Assembly: GCA_019637585.1 (NCBI GenBank) | Contig: JAHBVL010000002.1 | Location: 640,813-704,812 of the forward strand | Reading direction: 5' to 3' | From: Thermomicrobiales bacterium | GTDB lineage: Bacteria > Chloroflexota > Chloroflexia > Thermomicrobiales > UBA6265 | Length of the DNA stretch: 64,000 nucleotides | Shown here: one piece after another, positions 43,975 to 52,978 of the stretch | Position numbering within the stretch: the stretch's first letter is position 1 | Layout of the letters: the number at the start of each line of letters is the position of its first letter | Notes under the pieces: model-generated | Seen by the model: the letters and a program-made list of their open reading frames with translations, nothing else | Database searches by the model: none | Told to the model about the DNA's origin: nothing | Translations under genes and position numbers: made by a program

Positions 43975-44077
43975 GTCATCCTGAGCGAAGCGAAGGATCT
44001 CCTGCCGAGGCAGTTCTCAGGGGGACGACGATCGCGGCGGAGACGGCGGAGAGATTCTTCACTCCGTTCAGAATGAC
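43975..44077. repeat. MITE-like inverted repeat, GTCATCCTGAGCG family
   Basis: GTCATCCTGAGCGAAGCGAA at the left and ACTCCGTTCAGAATGAC at the right are imperfect inverted ends, with GGATCTC and GAGATTCTTC inside. It resembles 27761-27877. It lies in the 277-nt gap between the DUF188 and M81 genes, and no gene is visible around it. Confidence 0.55.
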
Positions 44078-44188
44078 TGGAGCCTCCGGCCTATCCGCCT
44101 CTCCGCCTTCCCCCCTCTCCGCCTCCGTCGCGGTACGCTGTCGCACATTGAAGCGGCTTCATCGCGATTCGCAGAAAAAAGGTGGGGA

Positions 44189-45679
44189 ATGAAGGTCCTT
44201 ATCGCGGAAATGATCCAGGAAGTCTCGACGTTCAATCCGGCCGTCTGTGACACAAGCGCCTTCGACTTCCACGAAGGGCAGGATGTTCTCGACTACTACC
44301 GCCACCGGCCGCTCGAAGTCGGCGGGGCATTGTCGGTGTTCGAGGCCGAGGGGTTCGAGGTCGTCGGAGCATTCGCCGCCCGGGCCAAGACGTCCAATGG
44401 GCTGCTGACTGCGGAAGCGTGGAACGAGGTGTCCTCCCGGTTCCTCAACGCGATCCGCAATGCCCCACCGGTCGACGGGGTCTACTTCGCCATGCACGGC
44501 GCCATGGGCGCCGAGAACGAGCTCGATCCGGAAGGCTACCTGCTCCAGGAAGCACGCAAGATCCTGGGCGACGATATGCCGATCACCCTGTCGCTCGATC
44601 TGCACGGCATCGTCACCGACCGCATGTTGCAGGCGGTCAATGCCGTGACGATGTACCAGACCTATCCGCATTGCGACATGTACGAAACCGGCGCTCGCGG
44701 CGCGAAACTCCTCGTGGGACTCCTCAAGGAGGGCACCAAACCGGTCATCGCCATGGTCCGAATCCCGGCGCTGGTCCGCGGCGACGAGATGATCACCGAA
44801 ACGGGTCTGATCGGCCACCGCATCCGCGAGAGCCAGGCATTCGAAGAAACGGAAGGCGGACTTGCGGCCGGTATGTTTTGGGGCAACCCCTTCACCGACG
44901 TTCCCGACCTCTGTTCCAACAGTGTCGTTGTCACTGACGGCGACCCCGAACGGGCCGCCGATCTGGCGGTCGATCTCGCCCTGAAATTCTGGGAAGACCG
45001 AGCCACGATGCAGGTTCCCCTGGTCAGCCTGGACGACGCCGTCGCGATTGCCAAAGCCAACGAAGAAGGCACGGTGGTGATGGTCGACGCCGCCGACGCC
45101 ACCAGCTCCGGCGCATCGGGCGACAGCAACGCCATCCTCCGGGCGCTGGTCGAAGGCGGGTATGAAGGAAGTGGCCTCTTTCCCGTCGTCGACGCGCCAG
45201 CGGCTCATGCTGCGGCCGAAGCTGGTATCGGCGCGACCATCGAGGTCACCGTCGGCGGCACCCTCGATCCCGCCCGGTTTACCCCATTGCCAGTCACGGC
45301 ACGGGTGAAAATGCTGTCGGATGGCGCGTTCATCAACGAATCTTGGGGAACCATCTGGGAAGGGGGGCTCTCCGCGGTCCTGGAAGTCGGCAAGCATGTG
45401 GTCATCGTCACCAGCCAACCCGTGCACCTCTTCGACCGGTCGCTCTTTCTGGCGCACGGCCAGGATCCGCAGCGATTCGACGTCGTCGTCCAGAAATCAC
45501 CACACTGCCAACCACAGTTTTTCCGCGACTGGGCGGCGAAGCTGGTCGACGTCGACGCACCCGGTTCGACAAGCGCCAACCTTCCCTACCTGGGACACAC
45601 GATCTGCCGCCGCCCGATGTTCCCCATGGAGCGCGACACCCAGTTTGAACCGGAAGTGCTCATCTTTCAGCGAGGCTAA
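44189..45679 (+). CDS. M81-family metallopeptidase (MlrC/microcystinase type)
   Basis: The protein of 496 residues has the M81 layout: a DUF1485-like N-terminal domain with FAMHGAMGAENELDPEGYLL, LSLDLHGIVTDRM with Asp and His zinc ligands and YQTYPHCDMYETG, then the MlrC C-terminal domain from about residue 300 (VDAADATSSGASGDSNAIL). It is a metal-dependent hydrolase of peptides or cyclic amides; the best known member degrades linearised microcystin. AAAGGTGGGGA precedes ATG 44189. It is a single gene. Confidence 0.85.
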   Translation: MKVLIAEMIQEVSTFNPAVCDTSAFDFHEGQDVLDYYRHRPLEVGGALSVFEAEGFEVVGAFAARAKTSNGLLTAEAWNEVSSRFLNAIRNAPPVDGVYFAMHGAMGAENELDPEGYLLQEARKILGDDMPITLSLDLHGIVTDRMLQAVNAVTMYQTYPHCDMYETGARGAKLLVGLLKEGTKPVIAMVRIPALVRGDEMITETGLIGHRIRESQAFEETEGGLAAGMFWGNPFTDVPDLCSNSVVVTDGDPERAADLAVDLALKFWEDRATMQVPLVSLDDAVAIAKANEEGTVVMVDAADATSSGASGDSNAILRALVEGGYEGSGLFPVVDAPAAHAAAEAGIGATIEVTVGGTLDPARFTPLPVTARVKMLSDGAFINESWGTIWEGGLSAVLEVGKHVVIVTSQPVHLFDRSLFLAHGQDPQRFDVVVQKSPHCQPQFFRDWAAKLVDVDAPGSTSANLPYLGHTICRRPMFPMERDTQFEPEVLIFQRG

Positions 45680-45708
45680 CCGAGTTCGCGCATTTATCCC
45701 ACCGCATC

Positions 45709-45864
45709 GTAGCGGCGGCACCTGTGGCCGCCGGTGGCGGAACGGAGCGCAACGAAGTGAAGCGGAGTGCAGCCACAACCGGCTCGCTGTGGCTGCGGGC
45801 AGGTATGGCCCTCCGGGCCATCCTTCGACTTCGCTCAGGACCGACCACAAGGGATCGCCGCTAC
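45709..45864 (+). repeat. GTAGCGGC-family inverted-repeat element
   Basis: Ends GTAGCGGCG and CGCCGCTAC are perfect 9-bp inverted repeats of a 156-bp element. The right 60 nt recur, inverted, at 48672-48731 with one mismatch. Two inner hairpins (GGTATGGCCCTCCGGGCCATCC and a CGGAGTG motif) are visible. Nothing coding is seen in 45680-45895. Confidence 0.75.
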
Positions 45865-45895
45865 GAAGCGTTCGGTGTAGCCGCCTCCAACGGTC

Positions 45896-47332
45896 CTAGT
45901 TGAAGTCGGGTAGCCAGTCGCGGTGGGCGTCCAGCAGGTCGTCCACCATCTGCACGATCTGGTCTGGAGCGAGAACCGCCGCGGTATGCGGGTCGAGGAG
46001 CGCTGCCTGGTAGATTCGATCGCGAACACCGGTCAGCGCGGCTTCGACCGTCAGCGCCTGAACGTTGATGTTGGTCTGCATCAACGCCGCCAGCTGGGTC
46101 GGGAGGCGACCGACCCGCACCGGCTGCACGCCGTTGGCATCGACCAGGCAGGGGACCTCGACCACACAGTCGGACGGCAGATTGTCGATGAGACCGTCGT
46201 TCATCACGTTGCCATAGACGACTCGCGGTTGTCCTGTTTCCATGCTATGGATGATGAGCGATCCGTACTCGCCTGAGTGTCCTTCTTTGCGGCGCTTGCG
46301 ATGTTCGAGCTGCTGGGTACGCATACGGTCGGCCATCTCAGCGTCTTCTCTGGCCACACAAGCCAGCCGTCGCTCCCAGGCGCCGCTCAGCGTTGATGCC
46401 TGCGCGCGCTCCTGCGCGACGATCGCCGCGTCGTCCTGGCTGAGCAACGCTTCCCGCATACCAGTCCACCCGGCGATCTGCTCCTCGCAGCGCGCCGGGT
46501 ACTCGTCGAGCGGAATGTTGAACTGCTCGATCAGCTCTGGCTGGTCCGGTTTGATGAACCAGGGCACATACTCGCTGAAATGCTCACTCGATTCGGTCAC
46601 GAAATAGTCGAACCGGCGCAAGACTTCGTAGCGAACCCGTTCGTGCGGGGGTTCGCGGTGATCGTTGGCCAGTGCGATCAGCTCGGGGTAGAGATCGCGA
46701 CCGTTGTGCTCGAAGGTCAGATAGAAGGCCATGTGATTGATGCCGGCACAGCGATAGGTGATCTCTTCGACGGGAAGCCCGAGCACACCGGCCAGCTCTT
46801 CGGCCGTTCCGAAGACGCTGTGGCAGAGTCCCACGGTCGCCGTATTGGTCGCCAGACCCATAGCGCCGGTGAGCATGGCCATCGGGTTGGTGTAGTTAAG
46901 CAGCAGCGCGTCTGGCGCCAGCTCTTCCATGTCCAGACCGATGTCGAGCATCACGGGGACCGTGCGCAACGCCCGCATGATGCCGCCGATACCGAGGGTG
47001 TCTCCAATGGTCTGCCGCAGTCCGTACTTTTTCGGAATCTCGAAATCGATCACCGTGGCCGGTTCGTATCCACCGACCTGAATCATGTTCAGCACGTAGT
47101 CGGCGCCATCGAGCGCGCTGCGCCGGTCGGTCGTGGCCCTGATCGAGGGAGAGGCATCGAGCTGCAGCGCCAACCGGTTGGCCACGATCTCGGAATCGCG
47201 CAACCGGTCGGGATCGATATCCATGAGCGCGATCTCGGCGTTCCGCAGCTCGGGAAATGTGAAGAGGTCCTGCAACAACGCCCGGGCGAAAACTGTGCTT
47301 CCCGCACCGATGAAGGTAATCTTTGGTGGCAT
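45896..47332 (-). CDS. Glycoside hydrolase family 4 (NAD/Mn-dependent)
   Basis: The protein of 478 residues has an N-terminal Rossmann start KITFIGAGSTVFARALLQDL, NYTNPMAMLTGA, and the metal-binding GLCHSVFG and CAGINHMAFYL. GH4 enzymes oxidise C3 with NAD and eliminate the sugar, needing Mn. The Cys-His-Ser pattern is like alpha-galactosidase MelA. No sugar transporter is adjacent, so the substrate is open. The ATG is preceded by a weak GAAAGCTCGAT. Its C-terminus lies next to the repeat element at 45709. Confidence 0.9.
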   Translation of the reverse strand: MPPKITFIGAGSTVFARALLQDLFTFPELRNAEIALMDIDPDRLRDSEIVANRLALQLDASPSIRATTDRRSALDGADYVLNMIQVGGYEPATVIDFEIPKKYGLRQTIGDTLGIGGIMRALRTVPVMLDIGLDMEELAPDALLLNYTNPMAMLTGAMGLATNTATVGLCHSVFGTAEELAGVLGLPVEEITYRCAGINHMAFYLTFEHNGRDLYPELIALANDHREPPHERVRYEVLRRFDYFVTESSEHFSEYVPWFIKPDQPELIEQFNIPLDEYPARCEEQIAGWTGMREALLSQDDAAIVAQERAQASTLSGAWERRLACVAREDAEMADRMRTQQLEHRKRRKEGHSGEYGSLIIHSMETGQPRVVYGNVMNDGLIDNLPSDCVVEVPCLVDANGVQPVRVGRLPTQLAALMQTNINVQALTVEAALTGVRDRIYQAALLDPHTAAVLAPDQIVQMVDDLLDAHRDWLPDFN

Positions 47333-47475
47333 ATCGAGCTTTCAGATGAAGGGCGAACCGGTTCTATACGCAGGATATCAGCGACGCCACCTGCACGGCG
47401 TCTAGAACCCGGCCCCGTGCCGGCCGTCGGCCCGCGCACGGCGGACACAGGAGTTGACGTATTTCGAAAGGAACG

Positions 47476-47916
47476 ATGATGAAGCGAACTGGCCACTACG
47501 CCATACAGAAATGGGAGCAGACGCCGATCGAGGGCGAATCGACATTCGACCACGCGGTGGTTTCGATTGCGTTCACCGGTGACCTGACTGGCGATGGACT
47601 CACCCGGTATCTGATGACCAGGTTGCCCGGTGGAGCCATGTCCTATACCGGATATATCCGCTTCGACGGAATACTCGACGACCGAACCGGGTCGTTTCTC
47701 CTGCTCGATACCGGTTGGTACGACGGTGCTGAAATCGCCAGAGGGTCGTTCGAGATCGTCACTGGTTCTGGAAGTGGCGATCTGGCTGGTATCCGGGGTT
47801 CTGGTCACTACATGGCCACGCACAAGGACGCAGTTGAGTTCGCCGGTCATACGTGGGAACCCACACCGGAAGGCACGGCTTCCTGGATCATGGATATTGA
47901 GATCGGCGACGCGTAA
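47476..47916 (+). CDS. DUF3224-like protein
   Basis: The protein of 146 residues is a beta-rich allene-oxide-cyclase-barrel-like domain. TGHYAIQKWEQTPIE at residues 5-19, MSYTGYIRFDGILDDRTGSFLLLDTG and GSFEIVTGSGSGDLAGIRGSG are the recognisable blocks. Function is unknown; members are small cytosolic proteins. GAAAGGA precedes ATG 47476 or 47479. The next gene begins 65 nt after its stop. Confidence 0.75.
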   Translation: MMKRTGHYAIQKWEQTPIEGESTFDHAVVSIAFTGDLTGDGLTRYLMTRLPGGAMSYTGYIRFDGILDDRTGSFLLLDTGWYDGAEIARGSFEIVTGSGSGDLAGIRGSGHYMATHKDAVEFAGHTWEPTPEGTASWIMDIEIGDA

Positions 47917-47981
47917 CATAGACACCACGCCGCTCTCATTCCAGTCTGTTCGCTCACCTGAATCCTCGGAGCCTCATCGAT

Positions 47982-48623
47982 ATGACTGTCACCTATCCCC
48001 TCGCGACGACGATCACCACTGAAGAGCAGCTCCGGGACGTGCTTGGCTATCCTGGCGAAGGAGCCGTTTCCAAAGAGCTGAGCGTCATCGACCGGCACGC
48101 GCGCTACTTCATCGAGCGGTCACCATTCGCCCTCCTGAGCTCGGCCAATCGCGCCGGGCGCTGCGATTCGTCACCCAAAGGGGACGAACCCGGGTTCGTG
48201 AAAGTACTGGACGACACCACCTTGCTCATTCCCGATCGGCCGGGCAACCGTCGTGGCGACACCCTGTCCAATCTCCTGGAGAACCCTCAGCTCGGCATTC
48301 TCTTTCTGATCCCAGATGTCGAGGAAACGCTCCGGGTCAACGGCAGCGCGGCCATGACCACCGATCCTGATCTGCTGGCGATGTGCGAACACAGGGGAAA
48401 GGCGCCGAAAATCGCCATCGTGGTCGACGCGCAGGAGGTCTATTTCCACTGCGCCAAAGCCTTCAAGCGTTCCGGATTGTGGAAACCCGACACCTGGATC
48501 GGCCGGGGCGAGCTGCCAACCCTCGGGCAGATCATGGTCGAGCAGATCAAGTTCGAAAACGGCATCTCCGGAGATGCGCTGAACTGCGAAATCGAAGAGG
48601 CGTACGTCAAGAACCTGTATTGA
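47982..48623 (+). CDS. Pyridoxamine 5'-phosphate oxidase-family protein (MSMEG_1061 type)
   Basis: The protein of 213 residues has an FMN-binding split barrel. FIERSPFALLSSANRAGRCDSSPKGDEPGFVKVLDD near residue 43 (in parts) and IPDRPGNRRGDTLSNLLENPQLGILFLIP are the family hallmarks; GxKAPK and YFHCAKAFKRSGLW close it. It may reduce F420- or FMN-linked substrates. A possible ribosome site is CGGAGCC. A transcript with the preceding DUF3224 gene is likely. Confidence 0.8.
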   Translation: MTVTYPLATTITTEEQLRDVLGYPGEGAVSKELSVIDRHARYFIERSPFALLSSANRAGRCDSSPKGDEPGFVKVLDDTTLLIPDRPGNRRGDTLSNLLENPQLGILFLIPDVEETLRVNGSAAMTTDPDLLAMCEHRGKAPKIAIVVDAQEVYFHCAKAFKRSGLWKPDTWIGRGELPTLGQIMVEQIKFENGISGDALNCEIEEAYVKNLY

Positions 48624-48671
48624 GAAATTCCGGTGGCTCGTGACAACGGTCAGAATCTGATCCCGAACCTG

Positions 48672-48813
48672 GTAGCGGCGATCCCTTGTGGTCGGTCCTG
48701 AGCGAAGTCGAAGGATGGCCCGCAGGGCCATAACCACCTCGCCAGGCTTTGGCTCCGTTTCGCGCCTACGGCGCTTCACTCCACCACCGGTGGGGACAAG
48801 CCGCCACCGCTAC
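48672..48813 (-). repeat. GTAGCGGC-family element, inverted relative to 45709 copy
   Basis: It begins GTAGCGGCGATCCCTTGTGG and ends with CGCTAC at 48808-48813. The left 60 nt match the reverse complement of 45805-45864 with one mismatch. The histidine-kinase stop TAG (minus; plus 48810-48812) is contributed by the right end. Confidence 0.75.
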
Positions 48814-50249
48814 GATGACGAGGTGTCTCGCACGTCCGGACAGACTGGAACCGCAATGCTGAACGTCGTGCGGCCCGGTTCGGATTCGGCGGTAATCGTG
48901 CCGCCGTGTTCCTCGGTGACGATCCTCCAGACGATGTCCAACCCCAACCCGGTGCCGCTTCCCTGCGGTTTCGTGGTGTAGAAGGGCTCGAAAATGCGAG
49001 GCAGCACCTCTTCCGGTATGCCCCCGCCCGTGTCGGTGATCTCGACAACGGCCCTATCTCCCTCTCGCCGGGTCGTGATCGTCACCCTGCCCGATTTGCC
49101 GGTGGCATCGGCAGCGTTATCCAGGATGTTCGTCCAGACCTGATTCAGTCCGCTCCCGTATGTGCGGACCGGCGGTATCGAACGATCGAAATCCTTGACG
49201 ATGTCGATCCCCTTGAGCTGGTAGGCCAGGATCACCAGCGTGTTCTCGATTCCTTCGTGGATGTCGACGTCCTGCACCTGGGCCTGATCCCGGAATGAAT
49301 AGGACTTCACCGCCGCGACCAGCTGGGAAATCCGGCCCGTACTCCTGCTGACTACATCGAGCGATTCCTGAACGGAGAGCGACTCGGCGATCCAGCCGAC
49401 TGCCGGTTCCAGCGCTTCCGCCGGCAACGCGGCCGCGAGGTCGGCCAGGCGATCGACCGTGACATCGGCCGACATGAGAGGCTGCGCGTACGACCAGGCC
49501 TCCGCAACCTGATGCTCCTCCAGCCAGGAACCGATCGCTTCCTCGCGGCGATTCGCGTCCATTGTCGATATCTCGGAAACGACGCGTCGCTGTTCCTCGC
49601 ACCATGTGCCCAGCGACTCGATCGCCGCCCAGTTCTCCAGTGAAATCCCCTGCTCGAGCAGTTGTCGCTGCAGCGCGTCACGTGCCTGCAACGCCTGCGT
49701 GACGTTTCGGGCCGATCGGGACGCCGCGGCAGCCGGATTGTTCAGCTCATGCGACAACCCCGCTGAGAGCTTCCCCAGCGCAGCCATCTTTTCCTGATAG
49801 CGGGCTCGTTCCGCTTCCTCGAGCTTTCGATTCTCGGTTGCCAGGCGTTCGCTGTTGAGCCGCTCGGAAATGTCCCGGAAGAAGCCATGCGTGGCGATGA
49901 GCTGCCCATCGACGAACCGGCTGTGGGCGCTTCCTTCACAGGGGACCTTGCTGCCGTCCTTGTGACGGAAGTCGACCCGGATGTTCTCCAGATCGATTCC
50001 CTGCATCACCTGCATGAAATGGATTTGGCACTCCTCCAGCCTGTCCTGGTGAATCACGTCCCAGATGACCAGACCGGCCAGCTCATCTTCGCCATAGCCG
50101 AGCGCCTTGTGCCACGATCTGTTCACGAACTCGAATGTGCCATCCGGCCGGATCGACTGAATCAGGTCCGACGCACCCTCGATGATCTCCTGATAGCGTT
50201 GTTCCGATTCCTGCAAACGGGACGCCGGGCTGAATTGCTCGTCTTTCAT
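48810..50249 (-). CDS. PAS-domain sensor histidine kinase
   Basis: The protein of 479 residues has a PAS domain at about 15-130 (IIEGASDLIQSIRPDGTFEFV, then WDVIHQDRL), a helical linker, an H-box GLSHELNNPAAA with the phospho-accepting His near 166, and a C-terminal HATPase domain with N box NILDNAADAT, G1 DTGGGIPEEV and G2 GTGLGLDIV. No transmembrane segment is seen, so it is a soluble sensor. GGAGCGCATCC precedes the ATG. It is divergent from the response-regulator flavoprotein, its probable partner. Confidence 0.9.
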   Translation of the reverse strand: MKDEQFSPASRLQESEQRYQEIIEGASDLIQSIRPDGTFEFVNRSWHKALGYGEDELAGLVIWDVIHQDRLEECQIHFMQVMQGIDLENIRVDFRHKDGSKVPCEGSAHSRFVDGQLIATHGFFRDISERLNSERLATENRKLEEAERARYQEKMAALGKLSAGLSHELNNPAAAASRSARNVTQALQARDALQRQLLEQGISLENWAAIESLGTWCEEQRRVVSEISTMDANRREEAIGSWLEEHQVAEAWSYAQPLMSADVTVDRLADLAAALPAEALEPAVGWIAESLSVQESLDVVSRSTGRISQLVAAVKSYSFRDQAQVQDVDIHEGIENTLVILAYQLKGIDIVKDFDRSIPPVRTYGSGLNQVWTNILDNAADATGKSGRVTITTRREGDRAVVEITDTGGGIPEEVLPRIFEPFYTTKPQGSGTGLGLDIVWRIVTEEHGGTITAESEPGRTTFSIAVPVCPDVRDTSSS

Positions 50250-50381
50250 TTTGGATGCGCTCCTTCGAGCCAGACAGAGTTGCTATCATACCTGTATCGA
50301 ACGTGATTCGAGCGTTTGGTCTAAACGCCCCAATGCACATTCCTTTGTCGCCCCAGCGCTCACCCCAAAGGCCAATCGACC
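50250..50381. promoter_or_regulatory. Shared divergent region of kinase and response regulator
   Basis: GCGTTT-GGTCT-AAACGC (50312-50328) is a perfect inverted repeat. On the minus strand TATGAT (plus 50286-50291) lies about 37 nt before the kinase ATG. These are candidate autoregulatory elements for both genes. Confidence 0.4.
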
Positions 50382-52043
50382 ATGTCTGTTCCCTATATCC
50401 TGGCGGTCGATGACGACGCCGACGTGCTTCGCGCCATCACCGGCGATCTCCGCCGTCACTATGGCAAGCAATTCCGGCTGCTCTACAGCTCGTCCGGGCA
50501 GGAAGCGCTCGAAGCGACAAAGGAAGCCAAACTCCGCAACGAGCCGATCGCGCTCTTTCTCGCCGATCAGCGCATGCCGGGCATGACCGGCGTCGAGTTT
50601 CTGACGCAAGCCCGCGACTACTTCCCCGAATCGAAACGAGCATTGCTCACCGCCTACGCTGATACGGATGCCGCAGTCCGGGCGATCAACGACGCCAAGC
50701 TCGACTACTACCTGATGAAGCCATGGGATCCGCCGGAAGAACGCCTCTACCCGGTACTCGACGACATGCTCGACGAATGGCAAGCGTCGTTTCGCCCGCC
50801 ATTTCATGGCGTTCGCATCGTGGGGCACCGCTGGTCTCCCGAATCGCACGAAATGCGCGACTTTCTGGCCCGCAATCAGGTTCCGTTCGCCTGGCACGAA
50901 ACCGGAGCCGACGAGCAGGCGGACGCGCTGCTCCAGGCCGCCGGTCTGGGTACCGATGTCCTGCCGGTCGTGATTCTGGACAACGGTGTGGTCATGACGC
51001 GTCCGTCGATTCAGGACGTCGCCGACCAGCTCCAGCTCCGCCACAAAGCCGAATCCCCTCTTTACGATCTGGTCATCGTCGGTGGAGGTCCAGCGGGTCT
51101 GGCCGGCGCTGTCTATGGCGCGTCGGAAGGGCTGCGCACCTGCATCGTGGAGCGGCATGCCGATGGCGGACAAGCGGGAATGAGCTCTCGCATCGAAAAC
51201 TATCTGGGATTCCCACAGGGCGTCAGCGGCCAGGAGCTGGCCCGGCGGGCACGGGATCAGGTGGTGAAATTCGGCGCCGAACGGTTGCTGGCCCACGAAG
51301 CCTGCAAGCTGTGCCCCGAGCTGGGGTCCGTGGGCATCGAGATGAACGACGGCTCGCGGATTCTCGGACTGGCGGCGATCATCGCCACTGGGGTCAGCTA
51401 CCGCCGGTTGGAAACACCGGGAGCCGACCGGCTCGCGGGCCGGGGGGTCTACTACGGCGCCGCTCGCGTCGAAGCCGAGTCCTACCGGGATCAGCAGATC
51501 TATGTGGTCGGCGGCGCGAATTCAGCCGGACAGGCGGCGGTCTTTTTCGCCGACCGCTGCCAGAAAGTCACGATGCTGGTGCGCGGCGACTCGCTCTCCT
51601 CCAGCATGTCCCACTACCTCATTGCCCAGATCGAAGCCATCCCGAACATCGACGTGCGCACCAACGTCTCCGTTGAAGAGTGCCTGGGAGACGAGCATCT
51701 CGAAGCGATCCGCATTCGCGACTCGGCCACGGGCGACATCGAAGAAGCGGAAACGCCCGGATTGTTCGTTTTCATCGGGGCCAAACCCTCGACCGAATGG
51801 CTAAAGGACTCACTTCTGCTCGATGACCGGGGATTCATCGTCACGGGCGCGGACATCCCCCTCGTCGACAAAAAGCGGTGGAACCTCGAACGGCCGCCCT
51901 TCCTCCTCGAAACAAGCGCACCGGGGGTATTCGCGGCAGGCGATGTCCGGCATGGATCCGGAAAACGGGTGGCAACCGCCGTGGGCGAAGGGGCCACCGC
52001 CGTGATGTCGGTCTGGCAATACCGGTCACACTACAACATCTAG
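50382..52043 (+). CDS. Response regulator fused to thioredoxin-reductase-like flavoprotein
   Basis: The protein of 553 residues starts with a receiver domain: acidic pocket VDDDADV, phospho-acceptor Asp62 in LADQRMPGMTG and Lys near 112 in YLMKPWD. Residues about 143-215 are glutaredoxin-like but lack the CxxC (HRWSPESHEM). Residues 227-550 are thioredoxin-reductase-like with FAD motif VIVGGGPAGLAG (G235) and NAD motif YVVGGANSAGQAA near 377. The position of the redox CATC is YYGAA (357-361), so no dithiol is present. FAD motif GVFAAGDV ends the fold. NCBI uses the fusion name response regulator/thioredoxin-disulfide reductase for this architecture. Confidence 0.85.
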   Translation: MSVPYILAVDDDADVLRAITGDLRRHYGKQFRLLYSSSGQEALEATKEAKLRNEPIALFLADQRMPGMTGVEFLTQARDYFPESKRALLTAYADTDAAVRAINDAKLDYYLMKPWDPPEERLYPVLDDMLDEWQASFRPPFHGVRIVGHRWSPESHEMRDFLARNQVPFAWHETGADEQADALLQAAGLGTDVLPVVILDNGVVMTRPSIQDVADQLQLRHKAESPLYDLVIVGGGPAGLAGAVYGASEGLRTCIVERHADGGQAGMSSRIENYLGFPQGVSGQELARRARDQVVKFGAERLLAHEACKLCPELGSVGIEMNDGSRILGLAAIIATGVSYRRLETPGADRLAGRGVYYGAARVEAESYRDQQIYVVGGANSAGQAAVFFADRCQKVTMLVRGDSLSSSMSHYLIAQIEAIPNIDVRTNVSVEECLGDEHLEAIRIRDSATGDIEEAETPGLFVFIGAKPSTEWLKDSLLLDDRGFIVTGADIPLVDKKRWNLERPPFLLETSAPGVFAAGDVRHGSGKRVATAVGEGATAVMSVWQYRSHYNI

Positions 52044-52285
52044 TGTGCCGCCGGAGTGCCGAGCGAAACCGGTCTCCTGTCATAATCGTTCACTGCAATA
52101 AGAGGCACGCGAATGCGTCGTTCAGTGGTATGCTGTACGTACGCTCCGCTCGATAACCCGCATTCGATTGCATCGTACTGACGCCCGGTATCGCCGATCG
52201 TTCTCCTCTGGGTCTGGAGAACGAAAGACCGCCGGGTCGGGCAACTGTCGTGTTGCGGCGTGCCACACCGCAATGGGGGAAGGCA

Positions 52286-52948
52286 ATGGTATTCCGTCGA
52301 GAGAACAAGGGAGGCGAAGCCTTCCAGCGACAAATCAGCGCGCTCCGGCAACAGCTGGGCGGCTCCGGTGAAGACGAGATGTTCGAAGGGGACGAGGGCT
52401 CCATCGACGAAGCGTCGTACAACAATCCCGGCTACTCGCCTGGCGGCTACGAACCCGAGGATACGTCCTATCGCGACAGCGGCTATCGAGCCGAGTATGC
52501 CTACGAAGAGGAATCCGCCATCGAAAGCTACGCTGCTCCCGCCAGCGCCATTCCGGCCGCCGACGCGTCGATGACCGTCGTCAGCAACGACACCTCGTGG
52601 AAAGGCGAAGTCGACTCCGAAGGGTCGATGCATATCCACGGCAGGTACGATGGCGTTATCCGGGCCAGGGAAGATGTCTTCATCCTGGAAGAAGCGACCG
52701 TTTCCGCCGAAGTGCACGCCCGCAATGTGGTGATCGCGGGCAACTACAGTGGCGATGTCTGGTGCGAAACGCGATTCGAAGTGTTGCCGAGCGGCAGGGT
52801 GCAGGGAGCCGTGCGCGCTCCCGAACTGGTCGTCCATGACGGCGCCGTGATCAACGGCTCCATTCAGATGACCGATATCGAACCCGCTGGCTCCCGGCCC
52901 GCTGCGCCAGCGTCACTTGTGGCCCGGCGCGCCGAGTCACGTTCCTGA
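52286..52948 (+). CDS. Bactofilin-like polymer-forming protein (first)
   Basis: The protein of 220 residues has a disordered Tyr/Glu/Gly-rich N-terminal third, then a right-handed beta-helix domain near 105-205: MTVVSNDTSWKGEVDSEGSM, IHGRYDGVIRAREDVFI, AEVHARNVVIAGNYSGDV. These are bactofilin landmarks. It polymerises into cytoskeletal filaments without nucleotide. GGGGAAGGCA precedes ATG 52286. The second bactofilin follows 30 nt later. Confidence 0.8.
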   Translation: MVFRRENKGGEAFQRQISALRQQLGGSGEDEMFEGDEGSIDEASYNNPGYSPGGYEPEDTSYRDSGYRAEYAYEEESAIESYAAPASAIPAADASMTVVSNDTSWKGEVDSEGSMHIHGRYDGVIRAREDVFILEEATVSAEVHARNVVIAGNYSGDVWCETRFEVLPSGRVQGAVRAPELVVHDGAVINGSIQMTDIEPAGSRPAAPASLVARRAESRS

Positions 52949-52978
52949 CGCCACTGCGCAGCGGAGGGGAGAGGCACC

